The notes under the pieces were generated by a model, which did no database searches, was not told where the DNA came from, and saw only the letters and a program-made list of their open reading frames with translations. From Panorpa germanica (lineage: Eukaryota > Arthropoda > Insecta > Mecoptera > Panorpidae): a stretch of 64,000 bases of DNA. Each line of letters opens with the position of its first letter. Position 1 is the stretch's first letter. Made by a program: the position numbers and the translations under genes. Below are positions 1 to 14,567 of this stretch, piece after piece. The DNA is taken from positions 1-64,000 of the forward strand of contig CAVMBN010000194.1 of NCBI GenBank assembly GCA_963678705.1. Reading direction: 5' to 3'.

Positions 1-3000
1 TTCTATACAAAAAAATACATTTTACATACAATTATATGGTTAAAAGTTATTAAATAGTTTTTTTTTTATTATAATATGCACATTTGTTTACACAAGTGCT
101 GCTATATATAATATGAAATTAAAATTATTATTACCTTTTATTATTTTTTATACTTGTAGTTGTACCAACTGTGTCTTTTTTACTCAAAAGTAGTAATGAT
201 GGAACTAAAAAAATTAAAATTTTAAAATATTATTACATTTCTGTTACTTTAAAATAGCTTAAGAGTGGGTGATAACGTGACATTCTGTACAAAAAAAATT
301 CATTTTTACATACAATATATGGTTAAAAGTTATTAAATAGTTTTTTTTATTATAACATGCACATTTGTTCACACAAGTGCTGCTATATATAATATGAAAT
401 TAAAATTAATAATAATATTTATATTTTTTGAACTTGCAGTTGTACTAACTGTGTTTTTTTTTTACACAAAAATTGTAGTGATGGAACTAAAAAAACAGAA
501 TTTTTAAATATTAATACATTTCTGTTTACTTTAAATACATTAAGATTGTGTGGTAAAGTGAAATTCAATACAAAAAAATAAATTTTTACATACAAATATA
601 TGGTTAAATGTTATAAAATTTTGTTTTATTTTATCATGCACATTTGTATACACAAGTGCTGCTATATATAATATGAAATTAAAATTATTTATTAACTATT
701 ATATTTTTTGTACTTGCAGTTGTACAAACTGTGACATTCTATACAAAAAAATTCATTTTTACATACAATTATATGGTTAAAAGTTATTAAATAGTTTTCT
801 TTTTATTATAACATGCACATTTGTTCACACAAGTGCTGCTATATATAATATGAAATTAAATTATTATTAACTTTTATATTTTTAATACTTGTAGTGTACC
901 AACTGTGTCTTTTTTACTCAAATACTACTACTACAAAATGTTACTTTAAAATACATTTAGATTGTGTGGTAAGTGAAATTCATACAAAAAAATAAATTTT
1001 GACATACAAATATATGGTTAAAAGTTATAAAATTTTGTTTTATTTTATCATGCACATTTGTATACACAAGTGCTGCTATATATAATATGAAATTAAAATT
1101 ATTATTAACTTTTTATATTTTTGTACTTGCAGTTGTACAAACTGTGTCTTTTTTACTCAAAAATAGTAATGATGGAACTAAAAAATAAAATTTTTAAAAA
1201 TAATAACACATTTTTGTTACTTTAAAATAGCTTAAGAGTGGGTGATAACGTGACATTCTATACAAAAAAATACATTTTTACATACAATTATATAATTAAA
1301 AGTTATTAAATAGTTTTTTTTTATTATAACATGCACATTTGTTCACACAAGTGCTGCTATATTAATATGAAATTAATTATTATTAACTTTTATATTTTTT
1401 ATACTTGTAGTTGTACCAACTGTGTCTTTTTTACTCAAAAGTAGTAATGACGGAACTAAAAAAATAAAAATTTAAATATTAATACATTTCTGTTACTTTA
1501 AAATAGCTTAAGAGTGGGTGTTAACGTGACATTCTTTACATAAAAATACATTTTTACATACAATTATATTGTTAAAGTTATTAAATAGTTATTTTTTTTA
1601 TTATAACATGCATATTTGTTCACACAAGTGCTGCTATATATAATATGAATTTAAAATTATTAATAACTTTTATATTTTTTGAACTTGCAGTTGTACTAAC
1701 TGTGTCTCTTTTACACAAAAATTGTAGTGATGAAACTAAAAAAAATAAAAATTTTAAAATATTAAAACATTTCTGTTACTTTAAAATACATTTAGATTGT
1801 TTGGTAAAGTTAAATTCAATACAAAAAAATAAATTTTTACATACAAATATATGGTTAAAGTTATAAAATTTTGTTTTAGTTTATCATGCACATTTGCATA
1901 CACAAGTGCTGCTATATATAATATGAAATTAAAATTATTATTAACTTTTATATTTTTTGTTTTTGCAGTTGTACAAACTGTGTCTTTTTTACCCAAAAAT
2001 AGTAATGATGGAACTAAAAAAATAAAAATTTTAAAATAATAACACATTTCTGTTACTTTAAAATAGCTTAAAAGTGGGTGATAACGTGACATTCTATACA
2101 AAAAAATACATTTTTACATACAATTATATGGTTAAAAGTTATTAAATAGTTTTTTTTTATTATAACATGCACATTTGTTCACACAAGTGCTGCTATATAT
2201 AATATGAAATTAAAATTATTATAAACTCTTATGTTTTTTATACTTGTAGTTGTACCAACGGTGTCTTTTGTACTTAAAAGTAGTAATGATGGAACTAAAA
2301 AAATAAAATTTTTAAAATAATATTACATTTATGTTACTTTAAAATAGCTTAAGAGTAAGTGATAACGTGACATTCTATACAAAGAAATACATTTTAACAT
2401 ACAATTATATGGTTAAAAGTTATTAAATAGTTTTTTTTTATTATAACATGCACATTTGTTCACACAAGTGCTGCTTATATAATATGAAATTAAAATTATT
2501 ATTAACTTTTATATTTTTTATACTTGCAGTTGTACCAACTGTGTCTTTTCTACACAAAAAAAGTAATGATGGAACTAAAAAAATAAAAATTTTAAAATAT
2601 TAATACATTTCTGTTACTTTAAAATAGCTTAAGAGTGGGTGTTAACGTGACATTTTTAAAAAAAAAATACAGTTTTACATACAATTATATTGTTAAAAGT
2701 TATTAAATAGTTTTTTTTTATTATAACATGCACATTTGTTCACACAAGTGCTGCTATATATAATGTGAAATTAAAATTAATAATAACTTTTATATTTTTT
2801 GAACTTGCAGTTGTACTAACTGTGTCTCTTTTACACAAAATTTGTAGTGATGGAAATAAAAAAATAAAAATTTTAAAATATTTATATTTTTCTGTTACTT
2901 TAAAATACATTTAGATTGTGTGGTAAAGTGAAATTCAATACAAAAAAATAAGTTTTTACATACAAATATATGGTTAAAAGTTATAAAATTTTGTTTTATT

Positions 3001-6000
3001 TTATCATGCACATTTGTACACACATGTGCTGCTATATATAATATGAAATTAAAATTATTATTAACATTTATATTTTTTGTACTTGCAGTTGTACCAACTG
3101 TGTCTCTTTTACTCAAAATTAGTAATAATGGAACTAAAAAAATAAAATTTTTAAATTAATAACACATTTCTGTTACTTTAAAATAGCTTAAGAGTGGGTG
3201 ATAACGTGACACTCTATACAAAAAAATACATTTTTACATACAATTATATGGATAAAAGTTATTTAATAGTTTTTTTTTATTATAACATGCACATTTGTTC
3301 ACACAAGTGCTGCTATATATAATATGAAATTAAAATTATTATTACCTTTTATATTTTTTATACTTGTAGTTGTACCAACTGTGTCTTTTTTACTCAAAAG
3401 TAGTAATGATGGAACTAAAAAAATATAAATTTTAAAATATTATTACATTTCTGTTACTTTAAAATAGCTTATAAGTGGGTGATAACGTGACATTCTGTAC
3501 AAAAAAATTCATTTTTACATACAATTATATGGTTAAAAGTTATTAAATAGATTTTTTTTATTATAACATGCACATTTGTTCACACAAGTGCTGCTATATA
3601 TAATATGAAATTAAAATTAATAATAACATTTATATTTTTTGAACTTGCAGTTGTACTAACTGTGTCTCTTTTACACAAAAATTGTAGTGATGGAACTAAA
3701 AAAATAAAAATTTTAAAATAATAATACATTTTTGTTACTTTAAAATACATTTAGATAGTGTGGTAAAGTAAAATTCAATACAAAAAAATAAATTTTTACA
3801 TACAATTATATGGTTAAAAGTTATTAAATAGTTTTATTTTTATTATAACATGCAAATTTGTTCACACAAGTGCTGCTATATATAATATGAAATTAAAATT
3901 AATAATAACTGTTATATTTTTTGAACTTGCAGTTGTACTAACTGTGTCTCTTTTACACAAAAATTGTAGTGATGGAACTAAAAAAATAAAATTTTTAAAA
4001 TAATAATACATTTCTGTTACTTTAAAATACATTTAGATTGTGTGGTAAAGTGAAATTCAATACAAAAAAATAAGTTTTTACATACAAATATATGGTTAAA
4101 AGTTATAAAATTTTGTTTTATTTTATCATGCACATTTGTATACACAAGTGCTGCTATATATAATATGAAATTAAAATTATTATTAACATTTATATTTTTT
4201 GTACTTGCAGTTGTACCAACTGTGTTTTTTTTACTCAAAAATAGTAATGATGGAACTAAAAAAATAAAATTTTTAAAATAATAACACATATCTGTTACTT
4301 TAAAATAGATTAAGAGTGGGTAATAACGTGACATTCTATACAAAAAAATACATTTTTACATACAATTATATGGTTAAAAGTTATTAAATAGTTTTTTTTT
4401 TATTATAACATGCACATTTGTTCACACAAGTGCTGCTATATATAATATGAAATTAATTATTATTAACTTTTATATTTTTTGTTCTTGCAGTTGTACAAAC
4501 TGTGTCTTTTTTACCCAAAAATAGTAATGATGGGACTAAAAAAATAAAATTTTTAAAATAAAAACACATTTCTGTTACTTTAAAATAGCTTAAGAGTGGG
4601 TGATAACGTGACATTCTATACAAAAAAATACATTTTTACATACAATTATATGGTTAAAAGTTATTAAATAGTTTTTTTATTATAACATGCACATTTGTTC
4701 ACACAACTGCTGCTATATATAATATGAAATTAAAATTATTATAAAATTTTATGTTTTTTATACTTGTAGTTGTACCAACTGTGTCTTTTTTACTCAAAAG
4801 TAGTAATGATGGAACTAAAAAAATAAAAATTTTAAAATGATATTACATTTATGTTACTTTAAAATAGCTTAAGAGTGGGTGATAACGTGACATTCTATAC
4901 AAAGAAATACATTTTTACATACAATTATATGGTTAAAAGTTATTAAATAGTTTTTTTTTTATTATAACATGCACATTTGTTTACACAAGTGCTGCTTATA
5001 TAATATGAAATTAAAATTATTATTAACTTTTATATTTTTTATACTTGCAGTTGTACCAACTGTGTCTTTTTTACACAAAAAAAGTAATGATGGAACTAAA
5101 AAAATAAAAATTTTAAAATATTAATACATTTCTGTTACTTTAAAATAGCTTAAGAGTGGGTGTTAACGTGACATTTTAAAAAAAAATACAGTTTTACATA
5201 CAATTATATGGTTAAAAGTTATTAAATAGTTTTTTTTTATTATAACATGCACATTTGTTCACACAAGTGCTGCTATATATAATATGAAATTAAAATTAAT
5301 AATAACATTTATATTTTTTGAACTTGCAGTTGTACTAACTGTGTCTCTTTTACACAAAAATTGTAGTGATGGAAATAAAAAAATAAAAATTTTAAAATAT
5401 TAATACATTTCTGTTACTTTAAAATACATTTAGATTGTGTGGTAAAGTGAAATTCAATACAAAAAAATAAGTTTTTACATACAAATATATGGTTAAAAGT
5501 TATAAAATTTTGTTTTATTTTATCTTTCACATTTGTATACACAAGTGCTGCTATATATAATATGAAATTAAAATTATTATTAACATTTATATTTTTTGTA
5601 CTTGCAGTTGTACCAACTGTGTCTCTTTTACTCAAAAATAAAAATGATAGAACTAAAAAAATAAAATTTTTAAAATAATAACACATTTCTGTTTTCTCAA
5701 AATAGCTTAAGAGTATGTGATAACGTGACATTCTATACAAAAAAATACATTTTTACATACAATTATATGGTTTAAAGTTATTAAATAGATTTTTTTTTAT
5801 TATAACATGCACATTTGTTCACACAAGTGTTGCTATATATAATATGAAATTAAAATTATTATTAACTTTTATATTTTTTGTTCTTGCAGTTGTACAAACT
5901 GTGTCTTTTTTAACCAAAAATAGTAATGATGGAACTAAAAAAATAAAATTTTTAAAATAATAACACATTTCTGTTACTTTAAAATAGCTTAAGAGTGGGT

Positions 6001-6179
6001 GATAATGTGACATTCTATACAAAAAAATACATTTTTACATACAATTATATGGTTAAAAGTTATTAAATAGTTTTTTTTTATTATAACATGCACATTTGTT
6101 TACACAAGTGCTGCTATATATAATATGAAATTAAAATTATTATAAACTCTTATGTTTTTTATACTTGTTGTTGTACCAC

Positions 6180-8136
6180 CTGTGTCTTTTTTACTCAAAA
6201 GTAGTAATGATGGAACTAAAAAAATAAAATTTTTAAAATAATATTACATTTATGTTACTTTAAAATAGATTAAGAGTGGGTAATAACGTGACATTCTATA
6301 CAAAAAAATACATTTTTACATACAATTGTATGGTTAAAAGTTATTAAATAGTTTTTTTTTTATTATAACATGCACATTTGTTCACACAACTGCTGCTATA
6401 TATAATATGAAATTAATTATTATTAACTTTTATATTTTTTATACTTGTAGTTGTACCAACTGTGTCTTTCTTACTCAAAAGTAGAAATGATGGAAAATAA
6501 AAAAAAAAAATTTTAAAATAATAACACATTTCTGTTACTTTAAAATAGCTTAAGAGTGGGTGATAACGTGACTGTGTGTACAAAAAAAAACATTTTTACA
6601 TACAATTATATGGTTAAAAGTTATAAAATAGTTTTTTTTTTATTATAACATGCACATTTGTTCACACAAGTGCTGCTATATATAATATGAAATTAATTAT
6701 TATTAACTTTTATATTTTTTATACTTGTAGTTGTACCAACTGCGTCTTTTTTACTCAAAAGTAGTAATGACGGAACTAAAAAAATAAAAATTTTAAAATA
6801 ATAACACATTTCTGTTACTTTAAAATAGCTTAAGAGTGGGTGATAACGTGACATTCTATACAAAAAAATACATTTTTACATACAATTATATGGTTAAAAG
6901 TTATTAAATAGTTTTTATTTTAATATAACATGCACATTTGTTCACACAAGTGCTGCTATATATAAAATGAAATTAAAATTAATAATAACTTTTATATTTT
7001 TTGAACTTGCAGTTGTACTAACTGTGTCTCTTTTACACAAAAATTGTTGATAGAACTTAAAAAACAGAAATTTTAAATATTAATACATTTCTGTTACTTT
7101 AAAATACATTTAGATTGTGTGGTAAAGTGAAATTTAATACAAAAAAATAAATTTTTACATACAAATATATAGTTAAAAGTTATAAAATTTTGTTTTATTT
7201 TATCATGCACATTTGTATACACAAGTGCTGATATATATAATATGAAATTAAAATTATTATTAACTTTTATATTTTTTGTACTTGCAGTTGTACCAACTGC
7301 GTCTCTTTTATTCAAAAATAGTAATGATGAAACTAAAAAAATAAATTTTTTAAAATAATAACACATTTCTGTTACTTTAAAATAGCTTAAGAGTGGGTGA
7401 TAACGTGACATTCTGTACAAAAAAATACATTTTTACATACAATTATATGGTTAAAAGTTATTAAATAGTTTTTTTTTTATTATAACATGCACATTTGTTC
7501 ACACAAGTGCTGCTATATATAATATGAAATTAAAATTAATAATAACATTTATATTTTTTGAACTTGCAGTTGTACTAACTGTGTCTTTTTTACACAAAAA
7601 TTGTAGTGATGGAACTAAAAAAATAAAAACTTTAAAATATTAATACATTTCTGTTACTTTAAAATACATTTAGATTGTGGTAAAGTAAAATTCAATACAA
7701 AAAAATAAATTTTTACATACAAATATATGGTTAGAAGTTATAAAATTTTGTTTTATTTTATCATGCACATTTGTATACACAAGTGCTGCAATATATAATA
7801 TGAAATTAAAATTATTATTAACATTTATATTTTTTGTACTTGCAGTTGTACCAACTGTGTCTGTTTTACTTAAAAATAGTAATGATGGAACTAAAAAAAT
7901 TAAATTTTTAAAAGAATAACATATATCTGTTACTTTAAAATAGCTTAAAAAGGGTGATAACGTGACATTCTATACAAAAAAACACATTTTTACATACAAT
8001 TATATGGTTAAAAGTTATTAAATAGTTTTTTTTTTATTATAACATGCACATTTGTTCACACAAGTGCTGCTATATATAATATGAAATTAAAATTATTATT
8101 AACTTTTATATTTTTTATACTTGTAGTTGTACCAAC
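6180..8136 (+). repeat. Seven-monomer higher-order unit, copy 1
   Basis: Seven monomers in the order A-A-B-C-B-C-A, repeated directly in the next 1,957 bp. Private variants shared by both copies include gactgtgtgtaca in an A tail, an enlarged A-run after gatggaaaat, and a C monomer with ctgatatata in place of ctgctatata. Identity with copy 2 looks close to 99%; the clearest differences are a 2-base indel in a B monomer and a few substitutions. The left edge is set by the loss of similarity to copy 2 before about 6180. Confidence 0.85.
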
Positions 8137-10094
8137 TGTGTCTTTTTTACTCAAAAGTAGTAATGATGGAACTAAAAAAATAAAATTTTTAAAATAATAT
8201 TACATTTATGTTACTTTAAAATAGATTAAGAGTGGGTAATAACGTGACATTCTATACAAAAAAATACATTTTTACATACAATTGTATGGTTAAAAGTTAT
8301 TAAATAGTTTTTTTTTTATTATAACATGCACATTTGTTCACACAACTGCTGCTATATATAATATGAAATTAATTATTATTAACTTTTATATTTTTTATAC
8401 TTGTAGTTGTACCAACTGTGTCTTTCTTACTCAAAAGTAGAAATGATGGAAAATAAAAAAAAAAAATTTTAAAATAATAACACATTTCTGTTACTTTAAA
8501 ATAGCTTAAGAGTGGGTGATAACGTGACTGTGTGTACAAAAAAAAACATTTTTACATACAATTATATGGTTAAAAGTTATAAAATAGTTTTTTTTTTATT
8601 ATAACATGCACATTTGTTCACACAAGTGCTGCTATATATAATATGAAATTAATTATTATTAACTTTTATATTTTTTATACTTGTAGTTGTACCAACTGCG
8701 TCTTTTTTACTCAAAAGTAGTAATGACGGAACTAAAAAAATAAAAATTTTAAAATAATAACACATTTCTGTTACTTTAAAATAGCTTAAGAGTGGGTGAT
8801 AACGTGACATTCTATACAAAAAAATACATTTTTACATACAATTATATGGTTAAAAGTTATTAAATAGTTTTTATTTTAATATAACATGCACATTTGTTCA
8901 CACAAGTGCTGCTATATATAAAATGAAATTAAAATTAATAATAACTTTTATATTTTTTGAACTTGCAGTTGTACTAACTGTGTCTCTTTTACACAAAAAT
9001 TGTTGTGATAGAACTTAAAAAACAGAAATTTTAAATATTAATACATTTCTGTTACTTTAAAATACATTTAGATTGTGTGGTAAAGTGAAATTTAATACAA
9101 AAAAATAAATTTTTACATACAAATATATGGTTAAAAGTTATAAAATTTTGTTTTATTTTATCATGCACATTTGTATACACAAGTGCTGATATATATAATA
9201 TGAAATTAAAATTATTATTAACTTTTATATTTTTTGTACTTGCAGTTGTACCAACTGCGTCTCTTTTATTCAAAAATAGTAATGATGAAACTAAAAAAAT
9301 AAATTTTTTAAAATAATAACACATTTCTGTTACTTTAAAATAGCTTAAGAGTGGGTGATAACGTGACATTCTGTACAAAAAAATACATTTTTACATACAA
9401 TTATATGGTTAAAAGTTATTAAATAGTTTTTTTTTTATAATAACATGCACATTTGTTCACACAAGTGCTGCTATATATAATATGAAATTAAAATTAATAA
9501 TAACATTTATATTTTTTGAACTTGCAGTTGTACTAACTGTGTCTTTTTTACACAAAAATTGTAGTGATGGAACTAAAAAAATAAAAACTTTAAAATATTA
9601 ATACATTTCTGTTACTTTAAAATACATTTAGATTGTGGTAAAGTGAAATTCAATACAAAAAAATAAATTTTTACATACAAATATATGGTTAAAAGTTATA
9701 AAATTTTGTTTTATTTTATCATGCACATTTGTATACACAAGTGCTGCAATATATAATATGAAATTAAAATTATTATTAACATTTATATTTTTTGTACTTG
9801 CAGTTGTACCAACTGTGTCTGTTTTACTTAAAAATAGTAATGATGGAACTAAAAAAATTAAATTTTTAAAAGAATAACATATATCTGTTACTTTAAAATA
9901 GCTTAAAAAGGGTGATAACGTGACATTCTATACAAAAAAATACATTTTTACATACAATTATATGGTTAAAAGTTATTAAATAGTTTTTTTTTTATTATAA
10001 CATGCACATTTGTTCACACAAGTGCTGCTATATATAATATGAAATTAAAATTATTATTAACTTTTATATTTTTTATACTTGTTGTTGTACCAAC
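8137..10094 (+). repeat. Seven-monomer higher-order unit, copy 2
   Basis: Second copy of the 1,957-bp unit, with the same order of monomers and the same private variants. Similarity to copy 1 stops near 10138, where the sequence moves into a different A monomer (ttcatttctg in place of tacatttatg). The arrangement is what one unequal exchange between misaligned A monomers would leave. Confidence 0.85.
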
Positions 10095-12827
10095 TGTGTC
10101 TTTTTTACTCAAAAGTAGTAATGATGGAACTAAAAAAATTAAAATTTTAAAATATTATTTCATTTCTGTTACTTTAAAATAGCTTAAGAGTGGGTGATAA
10201 CGTGACATTCTGTACAAAAAAATTCATTTTTACATACAATTATATAGTTAAAAGTTATTAAATAGTTTTTTTTTATTATAACATGCACATTTGTTCACAC
10301 AAGTGCTGCTATATATAATATGAAATTAAAATTAATAATAACATTTATATTTTTTGAACTTGCAGTTGTACTAACTGTGTCTCTTTTACACAAAAATTGT
10401 AGTGATGGAACTAAAAAAATAAAAATTTTAAAATATTAATACATTTCTGTAACTTCAAAATACATTTAGATTGTGTGGTAAAGTGAAATTCAATACAAAA
10501 AAATAAATTTTTACATACAAATATATGGTTAAAAGTTTTAAAATTTTGTTTTATTTTATCATGCACATTTGTATACACAAGTGCTGCTATATATAATATG
10601 AAATTAAAATTATTATTAACTTTTATGTTTTTTGTACTTGCAGTTGTACAAACTGTGGCTTTTTTATTCAAAAATAGTAATGATGGAACTAAAAAAATAA
10701 AATTTTTAAAATAATAACACATTTCTGTTACTTTAAAATAGCTCAAGAGTAAGTGATAACGTGACATTCTATACAAAAAAAATACATTTTTACATACAAT
10801 TATATGGTTAAAAGTTTTTAAATAGTTTTTTTTTTATTATAACATGCACATTTGATCACACAAGTGCTGCTATATATAAAATGAAATTAAAATTATTATT
10901 AACTTTTATATATTTTGTACTTGCAGTTGTACAAACTGTGTCTTTTTTACTCAAAAATAGTAATGATAGAAGTAAAAAAATAAAAATTTTAAAATAGCAA
11001 TACATTTTTGTTACTTTAAAATAGCTTAAGAGTGGGTGTTAACGTGACATTCTTTACAAAAAAATACATTTTAACATACAATTATATGGTTAAAAGTTAT
11101 TAAATAGTTTTTTTTTATAACATGCACATTTGTTCACACAAGTGCTGCTATATATAATGTGAAATTAAAATTAATAATAACTTTTATATTTTTTGAACTT
11201 GCAGTTGTACTAACTGTGGCTCTTTTACACAAAAATTGTAGTGATGGAAATAAAAAAATTAAAATTTAAAAATATTAATACATTTCTGTTACTTTAAAAT
11301 ACATTTAGATTGTGTGGTAAAGTAAAATTCAATACAAAAAAATAAATTTTTACATACAAATATATGGTTAAAAGTTATAAAATTTTGTTTTATTTTATCT
11401 TGCACATTTGTATACACAAGTGCTGCTATATATAATATGAAATTAAAATTATTATTAACATTTAAATTTTTTGTACTTGCAGTTGTACAAACTGTGTCTT
11501 TTTTACTCAAAAATAGTAATGATGGAACTAAAAAAATAAATTTTTTAAAATAATAACACATTTCTGTTACTTTAAAATAGCTTAAGAGTGGGTGATAACG
11601 TGACATTCTATACAAAAAAATACATTTTTACATACAATTATATGGTTAAAAGTTATTAAATAGTTTTTTCTTTTATATAACATGCACATTTGTTCACACA
11701 AGTGCTGCTATATATAATATGAAATTAATTATTATTAACTTTTATATTTTTTATACTTGTAGTTGTACCAACTGTGTCTTTTTTACTCAAAAGTAGTAAT
11801 GACGGAACTAAAAAAATAAAAATTTTAAAATATTAATACATTTCTGTTACTTTAAAATAGCTTAAGAGTGGGTGTTAACGTGACATTCTATACAAAAAAA
11901 TACATTTTTACAAACAATTATATGGTTAAAAGTTATTAAATAGTTTTTATTTTAATATAACATGCACATTTGTTTACACAAGTGCTGCTATATATAAAAT
12001 GAAATTAAAATTAATAATAACTTTTATATTTTTTGAACTTGCAGTTGTACTAACTGTGTCTCTTTTACACAAAAATTGTAGTGAAGGAACTTAAAAAACA
12101 GAAATTTTAAATATTAATACATTTCTGTTACTTTAAAATACATTTAGATTGTGTGGTAAAGTGAAATTCAATACAAAAAAATAAATTTTTACATACAAAT
12201 ATATGGTTAAAAGTTATAAAATTTTGTTTTATTTTATCATGCACATTTGTATACACAAGTGCTGATATATATAATATGAAATTAAAATTATTATTAACTT
12301 TTATATTTTTTGTACTTGCAGTTGTACCAACTGTGTCTCTTTTATTCAAAAATAGTAATGATGAAACTAAAAAAATAAATTTTTTAAAATAATAACACAT
12401 TTCTGTTACTTTAAAATAGCTTAAGAGTGGGTGATAACGTGACATTCTGTACAAAAAAATACATTTTTACATACAATTATATGGTTAAATGTTATTAAAT
12501 AGTTTTTTTTTTATTATAACATGCACATTTGTTCACACAAGTGCTGCTATATATAATATGAAATTAAAATTAATAATAACATTTATATTTTTTGAACTTG
12601 CAGTTGTACTAACTGTGTCTTTTTTACACAAAAATTGTAGTGATGGAACTAAAAAAATAAAAACTTTAAAATATTAATACATTTCTGTTACTTTAAAATA
12701 CATTTAGATTGTGTGGTAAAGTGAAATTCAATACAAAAAAATAAATTTTTACATACAAATATATGGTTAGAAGTTATAAAATTTTGTTTTATTTTATCAT
12801 GCACATTTGTATACACAAGTGCTGCTA

Positions 12828-13370
12828 TCTTAATATATATAAATTACGTGTCACTGTGTTGTCCTCGATGGACTCCTAAACTACTTCACCGATTTTAATG
12901 AAATTTGTACACCGTGTGCAGTTTGACCCAGCTTGAAAGATAGGATACCTTAAATCTCAATTTATTTATCTTATTGCTAATTATTTGTCTATTAATTATT
13001 TGTTATATCCAAATACCAGCCACCCGATGCGTAATGGATGACTCATAGTCACACGGCACTAAGATCTAAGAACGCTGACACATGTTTACTACCAGAAACT
13101 GCATATTATTGTTTATACTTATATTAGTCGCATGATATTAAATAGTAAACAGTTGTAACCTATATATATATAATCTTTAAACATATTGTATTAATCTCAA
13201 ACGTCTAAAGTACAGGTTAAATTTAGTTTGTAGTAAAGCGAAATACAGTGAATTTTACATGTAAGTATTATCACATAATTTGTCATTATATATATTGTTT
13301 CAATGCGCTATAATAGCGTGTTTTTCAGTTTTTTTTTCTTCTTTTTTTCTATATTTTTTTTTTCAGTCAA
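12828..13370 (+). other. Helitron 5' terminal and leader region
   Basis: Non-coding 5' part of the Helitron. It starts with tcttaatatat and the conserved-looking stretch cctaaactacttcaccgatt around 12877-12896, the region nicked and joined by Rep in this family. A TATA-like run (tatatatataat) near 13160-13175 could serve as promoter. No open frame is supported. A long pyrimidine run precedes the first ATG at 13371. Confidence 0.7.
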
Positions 13371-14483
13371 ATGCCACCGAAGAAATCTAACCTCAACAAC
13401 GCGAGGAGCACAAAGGCACGACGCAAACGCGTTGAAAGAGCTCATCAGTCGGCAGAACAAATCACAATAAGAAATGCAGCAAATGTAGAGCGTCGTGCAC
13501 AAGAATGTCAAGAACAGCGTGACGAACGTCTGCGACAGAATATTGCAAGAACAAGAGCGGCACGAGAACGAAACATAGCTACAGCACGAGTACGAGAACG
13601 ACAGAGGCAGCGGATCAGCCGATCATTAACACGTGCATCATTTGTTCGTCTTGCTTTCGAATATGCACCAGATATTAACTACTCTGCGCATTCAAAAATT
13701 GCTATCGGTGCAATGGATAAAGTATGCCAATATTGTCAGGCATTGAAATTTCGAAATGAAACACCGGCATGTGCTGCGCATCGGGAAAAGTTGTGCTGTC
13801 ACCTCTACCCACTCCGCCGGAACCTTTATTATCCCTTCTTGCTGGTGATTCAGATGATTCAAAATTATTTTTGCGTAAGATACGCAAATTTAATTCTTGC
13901 TTCCAAATGACGTCATTTGGGGCAACTAAAATTTGCGATCTCGCATCCCATGGACGTAATTTTGAAACTACATTCAAAATACAAGGCCAAGTGTACCATA
14001 AAATCGGATCATTGATGCCGATGCCTGATAATGATTCGAAATTTCTCCAAATTTATTTTATGGGCAATTGTGAAGAGCGCGTAATAACTCGGTGCCAGTA
14101 TAATTTCATTAAACAAGCAGAGGAAAGAGCAATCGTGATGTTGCTGGAAAATTTTTTAGAAGATCAGAATCAACTAATTCGATTGTTTAAAAGAGTTTCG
14201 CCACGATTGCAAAATGACAACTATCAAATCGTCATAAAAGCCGACAAAGTACCATTAGGTGAAAATGCTGGTAGATTCAATGCTCCAACTGTTGACGAGG
14301 TTGCTGTTATTATGGTTGGTGATCCAGTTGACAACAGAGCTATAAAAATTACACGGCGAGACAACACTGTCAGTACGATTTCAGATCTTCACCGTTCATA
14401 TGATGCACTACAATATCCATTAATATTTTGGCAAGGACAGGATGAATATCATATTAGAATCAAACAGTGTGATCCAAATACCG
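13371..14483 (+). pseudogene. Helitron Rep/helicase, N-terminal region
   Basis: Starts MPPKKSNLNNARSTKARRKR, a very basic N-terminus rich in Arg and Glu (about residues 1-85), followed by a Cys-containing stretch (VCQYCQALKFRNE) that reads like the zinc-binding region ahead of the Rep domain in insect Helitrons. The reading frame changes near 13765: the next part (MCCASGKVV... through IKQCDPNTG) is the expected continuation but lies in another frame. It contains the family's usual SDDSKLFLRKIRKFNSCFQM-like segment and ends at the donor site of a small intron at 14484. As host-independent transposon coding sequence it is a decayed copy. The start is the first ATG after the leader and gives the typical MPPKK opening. 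Confidence 0.85.
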
Positions 14484-14567
14484 GTAAATTTGACTATTAA
14501 CTATGTATTTCCTAACTGTATGAACGGATTTTGATTTCTTTTTTCATTTTATTCTTTATTTTTTTAG
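14484..14567 (+). other. Probable 84-bp intron in Helitron Rep gene
   Basis: Begins GTAAAT directly after the codons for DPNTG and ends in a long T-rich tract and TTTTTTTAG. Removing it joins DPNTG to GANGNK, followed by KVSSMNYYAHRLMVR, the order expected for Helitron Rep proteins. Reading through without splicing meets a stop at 14500. Just after the acceptor an A-run is one base short, so even the spliced frame shifts before KVSSMNYY. Confidence 0.65.

Larger units (their letters stand above)
1..12827 (+). repeat. Satellite array, segment 1 (about 280-bp monomers)
   Basis: About 45 tandem monomers of roughly 280 bp, very AT-rich. The best-kept core is acacaagtgctgctatata followed by atatgaaatta, recurring about every 280 bases. 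Three monomer families alternate, told apart by the stretch before the conserved ttgta (atacttgtag in A, gaacttgcag in B, gtacttgcag in C) and by the tail (A and C share gcttaagagtggg; B has acatttagattgtg). Near 700-950 lie two shortened monomers that recur at 42-46.5 kb. No gene is supported here: the open frames are repeats of the same array frames. The segment ends inside the core of a B-C junction, where the Helitron is inserted, and continues at 18429. Confidence 0.95.

Noticed and set aside
280-300. gtgataacgtgac box as a CENP-B box
   Set aside because: It does not match the known CENP-B box pattern and is absent from B monomers. No known centromere-protein site is recognised.
4017-4343. 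Minus-strand open frames of about 108 codons as real genes
   Set aside because: They are the same frame of the satellite repeated dozens of times, mostly lack an ATG at the listed first residue, and have no recognised domain. Kept only as a finding to test.
12489-12677. Plus-strand small frame with hydrophobic start as a secreted peptide gene
   Set aside because: The frame belongs to the repeating monomer and is lost by a two-base change in many A copies. No evidence of selection can be seen by eye.
13702-13977. Minus-strand and alternate frames over the Helitron
   Set aside because: They overlap clear Rep/helicase coding sequence on the plus strand and have no recognisable content.
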